Assembly (NCBI GenBank): GCA_008975185.1
Contig: BFAU01000064.1
Location: 1-5,303, forward strand
Source of the DNA: a bacterium MnTg04
Lineage (GTDB): Bacteria > Pseudomonadota > Gammaproteobacteria > Steroidobacterales > MnTg04
Direction of reading: 5' to 3'
Length of the DNA: 5,303 nucleotides
Shown here: one piece after another, positions 1 through 5,303 of the stretch
Position numbering within the stretch: the stretch's first letter is position 1
Layout: every line of letters begins with the position of its first letter
Position numbers and translations under genes: made by a program
Notes under the pieces: generated by a model
What the model saw: only the letters and a program-made list of their open reading frames with translations
Databases searched by the model: none
Told to the model about the DNA's origin: nothing

Positions 1-1
1 G

Positions 2-88
2 AAAGCCTATATGCGCCGGCAGACCAACACCATCAACTGGAGTAAGGAATTACCACTGGCCCAGGGGATCAAGTTCGATCTTAGTTGA
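2..88 (+). CDS. 3' end of an unrecognised gene (partial)
   Basis: An open frame enters from the left edge and ends at a TGA at 86-88, giving a 28-residue C-terminal tail that finishes in ..PLAQGIKFDLS. It is basic near YMRRQ and ends in alternating polar and hydrophobic residues (IKFDLS), as a final beta strand might. That is too little to name a family. A GC-rich dyad begins only 4 nt after the stop, which suits the end of a transcription unit. The gene converges on the MBL hydrolase gene. An outer-membrane barrel protein is one possibility, but nothing here proves it. The tail could also be a chance open frame, though no other frame at this edge is a better candidate. Confidence 0.5.
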   Translation, partial: KAYMRRQTNTINWSKELPLAQGIKFDLS

Positions 89-215
89 CTGTCGCGGCCG
101 ACCGCGAAAAAATGGGCCGCGATCGGCGTTCCTCCATCGGGCCTGAAGGCCCTCCTGCGGCCTTGGTCCAGATTCGATCTGGCCTGACGCCTCATGCGAA
201 CGTTGTTTTGCCTGT
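89..215. other. convergent intergenic spacer rich in GC dyads
   Basis: This 127-nt spacer between two convergent stops holds at least three inverted repeats. The first covers 97-127: a 10-bp arm pair with one C-A mismatch around an 11-nt A-rich loop. It competes with a perfect 8-bp pairing of 92-99 with 115-122. The second is GGGCC-TGAA-GGCCC at 139-152, which competes with AAGGCC/GGCCTT at 146-164. The third covers 165-184: CCAGAT-TCG-ATCTGG flanked by GG/CC, with one bulged base. None is followed by a run of T on either strand, so they are not textbook intrinsic terminators. They may still stabilise 3' ends or help stop the two converging transcripts. Confidence 0.55.
97..127. terminator. 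possible terminator or 3'-end stabilising hairpin
   Basis: GCCGACCGCG (97-106) pairs with CGCGATCGGC (118-127) with a single mismatch around a loop starting AAAAAA. It starts 9 nt after the stop of the left-edge gene. The base after the stem is G, followed by TTCCTCC, which is only weakly T-rich. A Rho-independent role is therefore uncertain. Confidence 0.3.
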
Positions 216-1136
216 TTATTCGCTATCGACTTCGGTACCTGGCTGCGGGTCCTTTGCAAGATCCGCGTAGATCAGTTCTACCAGCCTGTCCCCATTGATG
301 AAATTCCAGTTCCAGGTTTCGTTCAGGCTTTCTGTAAGCTGCGCAGCCAGGACTTGTTCCAGCGTACTTTCCTGCGCGATCAGTTCCGCCACCGAGTTCC
401 TGACGGTGAGCAGGATGTCGCGGTAATCTTTCAGGTCCTGGCGGCTCGCGAGCGGCCCGTGCCCGGGAATAATCCTGGTTTCCCCGGTCGTCATCTCCAG
501 GGCCAGGTTGACCGCGTGGATAGTGCCATCGATCGAACCGCCAAGATCGACATCGATAAACGGGAAACGCTTGTTGAAAAAAACATCGCCCATATGCAGT
601 ACATCGGCGGAGGCAAAATAAACCAGCGAATCTGTGTCCGTATGGGCCGGAGCGACATGGAATACCTGGATCTCGTCATCGTTCATAAAAAAACTGATCC
701 GGTCGTTGAAGGTGACGGTCGGCAATGCTGCATCGGCCGCAGGCGGCGTCCGGCCACCGATCAGTTTGCGGAATTGTTCAGTACTCATTCTCTTCCGCAC
801 CTTGTCGTGAGCGAAGATGATTGCACCGGCATTGCCGAGATTTTCATTGCCGCCCGTGTGATCCCCGTGCCAATGCGTGTTGAGTACGAATTTGACTGGC
901 TGGTCCGTCAAATTGCCGATCGCTTCGAGTATCGCCGGCGTGAGCGGCGCATATTGATCATCGATCATGAAAACGCCGTCGTCGCCGATCGATAGACCGA
1001 TATTGCCACCCCGTCCTTCCAGCATATAAACATGTTCGGTCAACTGCTGGACCTTGATTTCCACTTCCTCCTGGGACCACGCGGCCGCGGGGGATATCAG
1101 TAGCGCTGCACTCAGCCAGTAACTTGTTTTTCTCAT
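216..1136 (-). CDS. exported MBL-fold metallo-hydrolase
   Basis: This is a 306-residue metallo-beta-lactamase-fold protein, probably periplasmic. The chosen ATG (1136-1134) has AGGA at 1147-1144, 7 nt upstream, and starts directly with a signal peptide: MRKT, a hydrophobic core at about 8-19, and likely cleavage after AAAWS. An in-frame ATG at 1178 lacks these features and overlaps the upstream gene. The metal ligands are clear: H88-x-H90-x-D92-H93 (THWHGDHTGGN), H165 (APAHTDTDS), D184 (HMGDVFF) and H226 (IPGHGP). An Asp at the D184 position, where class B1/B2 beta-lactamases have Cys, suits a bridging ligand as in glyoxalase II and phosphodiesterase-type members, so a beta-lactam substrate should not be assumed. 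The C-terminal helical tail (WNWNFINGDRLVELIYADL) resembles uncharacterised exported MBL hydrolases of proteobacteria. The substrate is unknown. It lies 23 nt downstream of the asparaginase-like gene, probably in the same transcript. Confidence 0.9.
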   Translation of the reverse strand: MRKTSYWLSAALLISPAAAWSQEEVEIKVQQLTEHVYMLEGRGGNIGLSIGDDGVFMIDDQYAPLTPAILEAIGNLTDQPVKFVLNTHWHGDHTGGNENLGNAGAIIFAHDKVRKRMSTEQFRKLIGGRTPPAADAALPTVTFNDRISFFMNDDEIQVFHVAPAHTDTDSLVYFASADVLHMGDVFFNKRFPFIDVDLGGSIDGTIHAVNLALEMTTGETRIIPGHGPLASRQDLKDYRDILLTVRNSVAELIAQESTLEQVLAAQLTESLNETWNWNFINGDRLVELIYADLAKDPQPGTEVDSE

Positions 1137-1143
1137 GAATGTA

Positions 1144-1147
1144 TCCT
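1144..1147 (-). promoter_or_regulatory. Shine-Dalgarno for the MBL hydrolase
   Basis: AGGA on the minus strand, 7 nt before the ATG at 1136, sits in the 23-nt gap after the asparaginase-like stop. It decides between this start and the longer in-frame ATG at 1178. Its position suggests the second gene is translated from its own site on a shared mRNA. Confidence 0.7.
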
Positions 1148-1159
1148 GTGTTATTGAAT

Positions 1160-1642
1160 TCAGATTTCTTCGAAACAATTTCGTTCCCGGTTCTTGTGTA
1201 CTTTATCGGCATCGAAAATTCTGCCATTCATCGCGATATAAACACCCGGCGGTTTGCTCTGCACCGCCCCGACGGCCAGCCCGACGTTGAATACAGCGTC
1301 CGTAATCTGGAAACGGGCCGGGCTGAGCGCCCCGGTCAAAATGACCGTCCGCTCACCGACATCTCCCAACGCCGCCGCCGTTTCCGTCATGGTATCGGTC
1401 CCGTGCGTGATCAGCACGTGACGCAAACCATCGGCCATTACCGTGTCACGGATCAGCTTCCGGTCTTCTTCCGTTAGGTCCAGGCTGTCCCTGCGCATCA
1501 ATGGAATGATTTCATAATCAAACGCGGCACCGCCATCTTGCAATACCTTGCCGATCAACGGCTCGCCAATTTCGAATTCACTGTTGGCGTCGAAATAAAT
1601 TTTATCGATGGTGCCGCCGGTAGCAATGATCTTTAAGTGCAT
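1160..1642 (-). CDS. short asparaginase N-terminal-domain protein
   Basis: A 160-residue protein equal to the N-terminal domain of L-asparaginases (classical enzymes have about 330 residues in two domains). It begins MHLKIIATGGTID, so T11 matches the nucleophilic Thr of the TGGTI signature. ITHGTDTM at 78-85 supplies the second-signature T82 and D83, and RRDSLDLT at 50-57 matches the substrate-binding segment. The segment GERTVILTGALSP has R98 where E. coli AnsB has triad Lys162. The stop after ..RNCFEEI is natural: no C-terminal asparaginase domain follows, and the next gene starts after 23 nt. Short proteins of this type are known as a stand-alone family, so this is probably not a truncation. 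No signal peptide is seen, so it is probably cytoplasmic. The start at 1642 puts the family motif right at the N-terminus. It lacks a good Shine-Dalgarno: the bases just upstream read GGGCGTTTTC. Asparagine hydrolysis is unproven and doubtful given the R98 change. Confidence 0.85.
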   Translation of the reverse strand: MHLKIIATGGTIDKIYFDANSEFEIGEPLIGKVLQDGGAAFDYEIIPLMRRDSLDLTEEDRKLIRDTVMADGLRHVLITHGTDTMTETAAALGDVGERTVILTGALSPARFQITDAVFNVGLAVGAVQSKPPGVYIAMNGRIFDADKVHKNRERNCFEEI

Positions 1643-1675
1643 GAAAACGCCCGGAGGTCGCTGGTATCGGCGCAG

Positions 1676-1681
1676 AGTATA
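1676..1681 (-). promoter_or_regulatory. candidate -10 box for the asparaginase/MBL unit
   Basis: TATACT on the minus strand matches the sigma-70 consensus at 5 of 6 positions. It would start RNA near 1669, leaving a leader of about 27 nt before the ATG at 1642. TTGGTC upstream is about 21 nt away, too far for a normal -35 box, so an activator or a weak promoter is implied if this site is real. Confidence 0.35.
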
Positions 1682-1734
1682 GCCCGGAAGACTACCGGCC
1701 CGGACCAAAATCTTCCTTCGTCACGGCGCCTTCC

Positions 1735-1743
1735 TGTTATCAT
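1735..1743 (+). promoter_or_regulatory. candidate extended -10 box for nfeD
   Basis: TGTTATCAT is an extended -10 pattern: TG, one base, then TATCAT, which matches TATAAT at 5 of 6. RNA would start near 1750, about 16 nt before the ATG at 1766 and just upstream of its Shine-Dalgarno. This would leave the in-frame ATG at 1748 outside the transcript. The -35 region is poor, which an extended -10 can tolerate. Confidence 0.4.
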
Positions 1744-1752
1744 CGTGATGAC

Positions 1753-1759
1753 GAGGGGG
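1753..1759 (+). promoter_or_regulatory. Shine-Dalgarno deciding the nfeD start
   Basis: GAGGGGG lies 6 nt before the ATG at 1766. The alternative ATG at 1748 has no purine-rich site upstream and would put MTRGSP ahead of the signal peptide. This site supports 1766. Confidence 0.65.
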
Positions 1760-1765
1760 TCACCG

Positions 1766-3166
1766 ATGCTCGCATACGTCCGCCATTTCCTGCTGCTCGC
1801 GTGTCTGCTGGCCATGCCCGCTACAGCCCAGGAAAACAAAGTCGCCTACCTGCTGACGATTGACGGCGCCATCGGGCCGGCTACCAGCGACTATCTGAGC
1901 AGTGGCATCGCCGATGCAGCGCGCGAAGATGCCGCGCTGGTAATCATCCGGATGGATACGCCAGGCGGCCTGGATTCGTCGATGCGGGATATTATCCATG
2001 CCATTTTGCAATCATCGATACCGGTGGTCGGTTATGTCGCGCCCTCCGGATCCCGGGCCGCGAGCGCAGGTACCTATATCATGTACGCCAGCCATGTAGC
2101 AGCGATGGCGCCGGCAACCAATATCGGCTCGGCGACACCGGTGCAGATCGGAGGCGACGGCGCCAGAAAGCCCGATTCTGAGGACGAAGAGGACAACGAA
2201 GACACAAAGGACAAAGAGGCAGGCGACGAAGAAGCCGAGAAAAAATCGAAAACCCGGGATACGGGCGCCACTGCGATGGAGCGCAAGATAATCAACGATG
2301 CCGTCGCTTATATCCGTGGCCTGGCGGAATTGCGTGGCAGAAACGTCGACTGGGCGGAAAAAGCGGTTCGCGAGGCCGTCAATGTAACGGCATCGGATGC
2401 ACTCGAACTCGGGATTATCGATCTGATCGCGAAAACGCCGGAACTGCTGCTGGAGGAGATCGACGGAATGAGCGTCGAGGTCAATGGTAACGAGCAAACG
2501 GTGAGCTCGGCCGGGCTCGCTATCAAAGTGATCGAACCCGATTGGCGAAACCGCCTGTTATCCGTGATTACTAACCCAACGGTTGCCTATATGTTGTTGA
2601 TGCTGGGAATCTATGGGCTGATTTTCGAAGGGTACAACCCAGGCGCAATCGTACCCGGTGTCGTCGGCGCAATTTCGATCCTGCTGGCGCTTTATGCATT
2701 CCAGATTCTGCCGGTCAATTATGCGGGGCTCGCCCTGATCGTACTCGGCGTTATTCTTATTATTGCGGAAGTGTTTGCGCCGAGCTTCGGCGTACTCGGA
2801 ATTGGCGGGGTAATCGCACTGGTATCCGGGTCGGTCATCCTGATGGATACCGATATACCCGGTTACGAGATTTCCCGCAACCTGATTTTTTCGGTCGCTA
2901 TACTGAGCAGCGCCATGATCATCGGTATTGTTTATTTCGCCAATCGCGCAAGAACGCGGCCGATAGTCAGCGGCCGTGAGCAAATGATCGGCATGACCGG
3001 AATCGCACGAGGCGATATCGACAGGAACGGCACAGTCTTTGTCCACAGCGAATTGTGGCAGGCCAGTTCCAGTCAATTGATAATGGATGGACAGCAAGTC
3101 AAGGTCACCGGGATCAGTGGCCTGCAGCTGACTGTCGAACCGGTAAATAACAAACGGGAGACCTAA
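1766..3166 (+). CDS. nfeD: long-form NfeD membrane serine protease
   Basis: A 466-residue NfeD-family (COG1030) protein. From the ATG at 1766 it has a signal peptide (MLAYVRHFLLLACLLAMPATAQ), then a ClpP-like periplasmic protease domain at about 25-235. This holds MDTPGG (63-68), the nucleophile S100 in SRAASAGTY and the general base K174 in MERKIINDA. These match Ser97 and Lys138 of Pyrococcus PH1510. About 33 mostly charged residues (133-165, rich in D, E and K) are inserted between the two catalytic residues. About five hydrophobic segments follow (roughly 264-287, 293-314, 317-337, 340-360, 372-392), then a C-terminal NfeD beta-barrel (OB-like) domain at about 400-462. In archaea the homologue cleaves the C-terminus of its partner stomatin, and the bacterial pair is linked to membrane-microdomain quality control. 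The slipin gene follows after 2 nt, as expected. The gene appears intact. Naming is secure. The physiological substrate here is inferred. Confidence 0.93.
   Translation: MLAYVRHFLLLACLLAMPATAQENKVAYLLTIDGAIGPATSDYLSSGIADAAREDAALVIIRMDTPGGLDSSMRDIIHAILQSSIPVVGYVAPSGSRAASAGTYIMYASHVAAMAPATNIGSATPVQIGGDGARKPDSEDEEDNEDTKDKEAGDEEAEKKSKTRDTGATAMERKIINDAVAYIRGLAELRGRNVDWAEKAVREAVNVTASDALELGIIDLIAKTPELLLEEIDGMSVEVNGNEQTVSSAGLAIKVIEPDWRNRLLSVITNPTVAYMLLMLGIYGLIFEGYNPGAIVPGVVGAISILLALYAFQILPVNYAGLALIVLGVILIIAEVFAPSFGVLGIGGVIALVSGSVILMDTDIPGYEISRNLIFSVAILSSAMIIGIVYFANRARTRPIVSGREQMIGMTGIARGDIDRNGTVFVHSELWQASSSQLIMDGQQVKVTGISGLQLTVEPVNNKRET
2174..2260 (+). other. charged low-complexity linker within NfeD
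   Basis: These codons encode residues 137-165, dominated by Asp, Glu and Lys: first acidic, then mixed, then Lys-rich. The coding strand is strongly purine-biased here. The linker interrupts the protease domain after the TPVQIGG strand and before the helix carrying K174. It stays in frame and contains no exact DNA repeat. Confidence 0.75.
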
Positions 3167-3168
3167 CC

Positions 3169-3921
3169 ATGTTTGGCACCATGTTCTATATTGCCTTGGC
3201 AGTCGTTTTTCTTTTTTTTATGACCTTCAAGATTCTCAAGGAATACGAGCGTGGCGTCGTATTCTTGCTTGGCCGCTTTTACAAGGTCAAAGGGCCGGGG
3301 CTGGTCATCATCATCCCGGGTTTCCAGAAAATGGTGCGGGTCGACCTGCGGCTGATCGTCATGGATGTGCCGACGCAAGACGTCATTTCAAAAGACAATG
3401 TATCGGTCAAGGTCAATGCGGTGATCTATTTCCGCGTCGTGGACCCTGAAAAAGCGATCATCCAGGTCGCCAATTATTTTGAAGCGACCAGCCAGCTCGC
3501 CCAGACCACGCTGCGCTCGGTTCTCGGCCAGCACGAACTGGATGAGATGCTTTCGGAAAGAGACAAGCTCAACCACGACATTCAGGCCATACTCGACGAA
3601 AACACCGATTCATGGGGGATCAAGGTCGCCAATGTCGAAATCAAGCATGTGGATATCGATGAAAGCATGATTCGGGCTATCGCCAAGCAGGCGGAAGCCG
3701 AACGAACCCGGCGGGCAAAGGTGATCCATGCCGAAGGCGAAAAACAGGCCGCGGTTGCGCTGGTCGAGGCAGCTGCCACTTTGTCGAAAGAACCCAATGC
3801 GATGCAGTTGCGCTACATGCAGACGCTGACCGATATTGCCGGCGACAAGAGTTCGACGATCGTGTTCCCGTTGCCGATGGATCTCATCGAGCCATTGATG
3901 AAAAGAATAAAGGGCGGCTGA
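3169..3921 (+). CDS. slipin (stomatin/prohibitin family, SPFH domain)
   Basis: A 250-residue slipin, usual length for the family. An N-terminal membrane hairpin or anchor (about 4-20, FYIALAVVFLFFMTF) precedes the SPFH domain. Family marks are EYERGVVFLLGRF (25-37), KGPGLVIIIPG (41-51), the VPTQDVISKDNVSV segment (67-80) and VDPEKAI (91-97). A long Ala/Glu-rich coiled-coil helix follows (about 165-205, KQAEAERTRRAKVIHAEGE), then the C-terminal hydrophobic segment STIVFPLPMDLI (229-240). That last segment corresponds to the region of PH1511 cut by the PH1510 NfeD protease. GGGAG at 3156-3160 lies 8 nt before the ATG, inside the end of nfeD. The genes are 2 nt apart and almost certainly co-transcribed. 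Slipins oligomerise on the inner membrane and may scaffold lipid microdomains. It could also be annotated as a stomatin or HflC-like protein, but the NfeD neighbour and length favour slipin. Confidence 0.93.
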   Translation: MFGTMFYIALAVVFLFFMTFKILKEYERGVVFLLGRFYKVKGPGLVIIIPGFQKMVRVDLRLIVMDVPTQDVISKDNVSVKVNAVIYFRVVDPEKAIIQVANYFEATSQLAQTTLRSVLGQHELDEMLSERDKLNHDIQAILDENTDSWGIKVANVEIKHVDIDESMIRAIAKQAEAERTRRAKVIHAEGEKQAAVALVEAAATLSKEPNAMQLRYMQTLTDIAGDKSSTIVFPLPMDLIEPLMKRIKGG

Positions 3922-3929
3922 ATCCAGCC

Positions 3930-3957
3930 TGCAGTTTCGTCCTTGACGACGGCTGCA
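3930..3957. terminator. compound dyad between convergent genes, possible terminator
   Basis: TGCAG (3930-3934) pairs with CTGCA (3953-3957). Inside it, TCGTC (3937-3941) pairs with GACGA (3945-3949) around a CTT loop, with a small internal loop between the stems. An alternative is CAGCC (3925-3929) with GGCTG (3951-3955). It fills the 60-nt gap between the slipin and kinase stops. No T tract follows on either strand, so efficient intrinsic termination is doubtful. Confidence 0.3.
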
Positions 3958-3981
3958 ACCCACCGGTGTGCGCGCTTCGTC

Positions 3982-5303
3982 CTACCTGAAATCGCCAAAA
4001 AGCAGGGAAATACGGGCGCCGCCCAGATCGCTGTCCGTGACCGTCAATCTGCCGCTGTACAATTCGGTGATCTCGTGGACGACCGCCAGGCCGATTCCCT
4101 GTCCCGGCATCCGCTCATCGCCCCTGACGCCTTTGCCCAGGACATCTTCCCTTTTGTCAACCGGGATGCCGGGGCCATCGTCTTCCACGCACAGTTCCAG
4201 TCCCGGTCTTTTTTTACCGCTGCGAACGTCAGCCCTCACCCTGACTTTTGAATGAGCCCACTTGCAGGCGTTATCCATCAGATTGCCCATCATTTCGAGC
4301 AGATCGTCCCTGGCGCCAAAGAATTTCACACCCGCTGTGATTTCCAGTTCGATTTCCAGGCCTTTGTGCAGGTAAACCTTGTCCAGCGCTTCACGCAATT
4401 GGTGCAGCGCCGCTCGCACGTCGATCGGCTCCTGACCCAGGCCGCTGACCCCCGAAACGCTGGCTCTTTTCAACTGGAAATCGACAATATCGCGCATTCG
4501 GGCCAGTTGTCTCGCCAGTTTTTCGCGATCCGGCGATTCGGACTCCTCGAGCAGGCTGGTACTGGCCGCGAGCGGCGTTTTCAGGCTGTGTGCCAGGTTG
4601 TCCAAGGTGTCCCGATACCGCTTCAGACGACTTCGCTCGCTGACGATCAGCGCGTTCAGGTTGCCGGTGACGCCGGTCAGCTCTCTCGGGTAGTCATCGC
4701 TGAGCGCGCTGAGTTCGCCGGACTCGACAGCCGCGATTTCTTTTTCGACCTGGCGCAATGGCTGCAGGCCTCGCCTCAGGACCAGTGCCTGGGCTATCAG
4801 TAGCAAAACAGTTAGCCCGCTAAACCAGGTTAGCAATTTTTCGCGAAAAGCCGTGACCTGTTGGTGGTGGCTTTCCATGTCCTGGGCCACGGTCAGCCGG
4901 TATTGTCTTGATTCCCGGTTATCGAACTCCCATTCGATGCCCATGGAAAGGGCCATCAGTTCTTGCCCGTTCGGACCATCAAGCTGCCGCGTGTACGACT
5001 CGCCCGGATCCAGCCAGCCGCCAAAATCGAGGCTTCCCAGCAGAGACGGAGAACGCCACACGCGCCCGCCACCGGGCTCGACTATTTCTCCGTAAAGCCC
5101 GGAACCGGGACTGAGGAAACGCGCCTCGGTGAGGTCATCAGGCATGACCAGCGTGGGACCTGCGACTTCGACCACGGTGCCCAGGAGTGTCAAGATCTGG
5201 ACTTCCAGCAAATCTTCAAGTGCCTGGTGGCCCGCGTCGCGGAACGCAGTATCCAGAATGATGCCGGCGGCGCCGAGAAACACGACCAGCAACAAGGTGC
5301 TGG
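3982..5303 (-). CDS. PhoQ-like sensor histidine kinase, N-terminus outside the window
   Basis: At least 437 residues read leftward from the right edge to a TAG at 3984-3982. The frame stays open to 5303. The first possible start inside the window, TTG at 5295, falls within a hydrophobic segment (LLLVVFLGAAGIIL), so the true start lies beyond the edge. Numbering from 5295: transmembrane segment 1 at about 1-15, periplasmic sensor domain at about 18-152, transmembrane segment 2 at about 155-173, and a HAMP-like linker at about 174-225. The dimerisation/phosphoacceptor helix carries H236 in LAHSLKTPLA, the PhoQ-type H box. The ATP-binding domain has the N box NLMDNACKWA (338-347), DDGPGI (372-377) and GQGIGLAVV (398-406). 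It autophosphorylates and passes phosphate to a response regulator, presumably encoded just upstream beyond the window. The sensor lacks the EDDDDAE acidic run of E. coli PhoQ, so the stimulus (Mg2+, peptides, pH) is not established. No gene symbol is given for that reason. Confidence 0.9.
   Translation of the reverse strand, partial: STLLLVVFLGAAGIILDTAFRDAGHQALEDLLEVQILTLLGTVVEVAGPTLVMPDDLTEARFLSPGSGLYGEIVEPGGGRVWRSPSLLGSLDFGGWLDPGESYTRQLDGPNGQELMALSMGIEWEFDNRESRQYRLTVAQDMESHHQQVTAFREKLLTWFSGLTVLLLIAQALVLRRGLQPLRQVEKEIAAVESGELSALSDDYPRELTGVTGNLNALIVSERSRLKRYRDTLDNLAHSLKTPLAASTSLLEESESPDREKLARQLARMRDIVDFQLKRASVSGVSGLGQEPIDVRAALHQLREALDKVYLHKGLEIELEITAGVKFFGARDDLLEMMGNLMDNACKWAHSKVRVRADVRSGKKRPGLELCVEDDGPGIPVDKREDVLGKGVRGDERMPGQGIGLAVVHEITELYSGRLTVTDSDLGGARISLLFGDFR

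Larger units (their letters stand above)
1643..1765. promoter_or_regulatory. divergent intergenic region with candidate promoters
   Basis: This 123-nt region must drive both the asparaginase/MBL unit (-) and the nfeD/slipin operon (+). No clear operator-like inverted repeat or riboswitch-like structure stands out. The best -10 candidates, one per strand, are listed separately. Neither has a convincing -35 box at the right distance. Confidence 0.6.

Noticed and set aside
354..995. 213-codon open frame on the plus strand
   Set aside because: It lies entirely antisense to the MBL hydrolase, whose motifs and signal peptide are clear. Its product is Arg-rich and resembles no family.
1137..1178. 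Longer N-terminus for the MBL hydrolase from the ATG at 1178
   Set aside because: It overlaps the asparaginase-like gene, has no ribosome site, and would bury the signal peptide behind 14 residues.
1643..1708. Longer N-terminus for the asparaginase-like protein from the ATG at 1708
   Set aside because: The 22 extra residues precede the family's normal N-terminal strand, and the candidate -10 box at 1676-1681 would lie inside the gene.
1637..1765. Earlier nfeD starts at 1637 and 1748
   Set aside because: Neither has a Shine-Dalgarno. The ATG at 1766 has GAGGGGG at 6 nt and starts directly with the signal peptide.
2012..2497. 161-codon minus-strand open frame
   Set aside because: It is antisense to the NfeD protease domain. 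Its odd hydrophobic stretch is only the complement of the purine-rich linker codons.
2558..3097. 179-codon minus-strand open frame
   Set aside because: It is antisense to the NfeD membrane and C-terminal domains. The composition is polar and family-less, a typical shadow frame.
3961..3968. CACCGGTG palindrome as an operator
   Set aside because: It is a single 8-bp palindrome lying between two convergent stops, where an operator is not expected. Such short palindromes are common by chance in GC-rich DNA.
4252..4803. 183-codon plus-strand open frame
   Set aside because: It is antisense to the kinase catalytic core, where the minus strand carries the H and N boxes.
5293..5295. TTG as the kinase start
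   Set aside because: The frame stays open to the window edge and this codon falls inside the first membrane segment. The usual charged residues before that segment must lie beyond 5303.

Overview
The window is an ordinary, densely coded stretch of a moderately GC-rich bacterial chromosome. The gene set and style fit a gammaproteobacterium, probably an environmental one: a long-form NfeD protease followed by a slipin, a PhoQ-type sensor kinase with an HSLKTPL box, an exported metallo-beta-lactamase-fold hydrolase and a short asparaginase-like protein. This placement is inferred from family resemblance only. I see no mobile element, CRISPR array, tRNA or rRNA.

Layout. Positions 2-88 (+) hold the last 28 codons of an unrecognised gene entering from the left. 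It converges on a two-gene minus-strand unit: a 160-residue single-domain asparaginase-like protein (1642 to 1160) and, 23 nt downstream, an exported MBL-fold hydrolase (1136 to 216). The convergent gap 89-215 is rich in GC dyads. A 123-nt divergent intergenic region (1643-1765) separates this unit from a plus-strand operon. That operon is nfeD (long, membrane-bound ClpP-like serine protease, 1766-3166) and a slipin/stomatin-like gene (3169-3921), with a 2-nt gap. A 60-nt convergent gap with a compound dyad follows. The minus strand then carries a PhoQ-like sensor histidine kinase (stop at 3982) whose N-terminus, and presumably its response regulator, lie beyond position 5303.

How the genes work together. 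NfeD and slipin are a known membrane protease and scaffold/substrate pair. Here the Ser/Lys dyad and the hydrophobic C-terminal segment of the slipin, which corresponds to the cleaved region in the archaeal homologue, are both visible. The asparaginase-like protein and the MBL hydrolase are probably co-transcribed, but no shared pathway can be deduced. The kinase would transmit an envelope signal to an unseen regulator.

Most notable points: an Arg where classical asparaginases have the catalytic triad Lys, in a protein that also lacks the C-terminal domain; a highly charged insertion between the two catalytic residues of NfeD; and the dyad-rich convergent spacer. I found no convincing undescribed multi-gene system.
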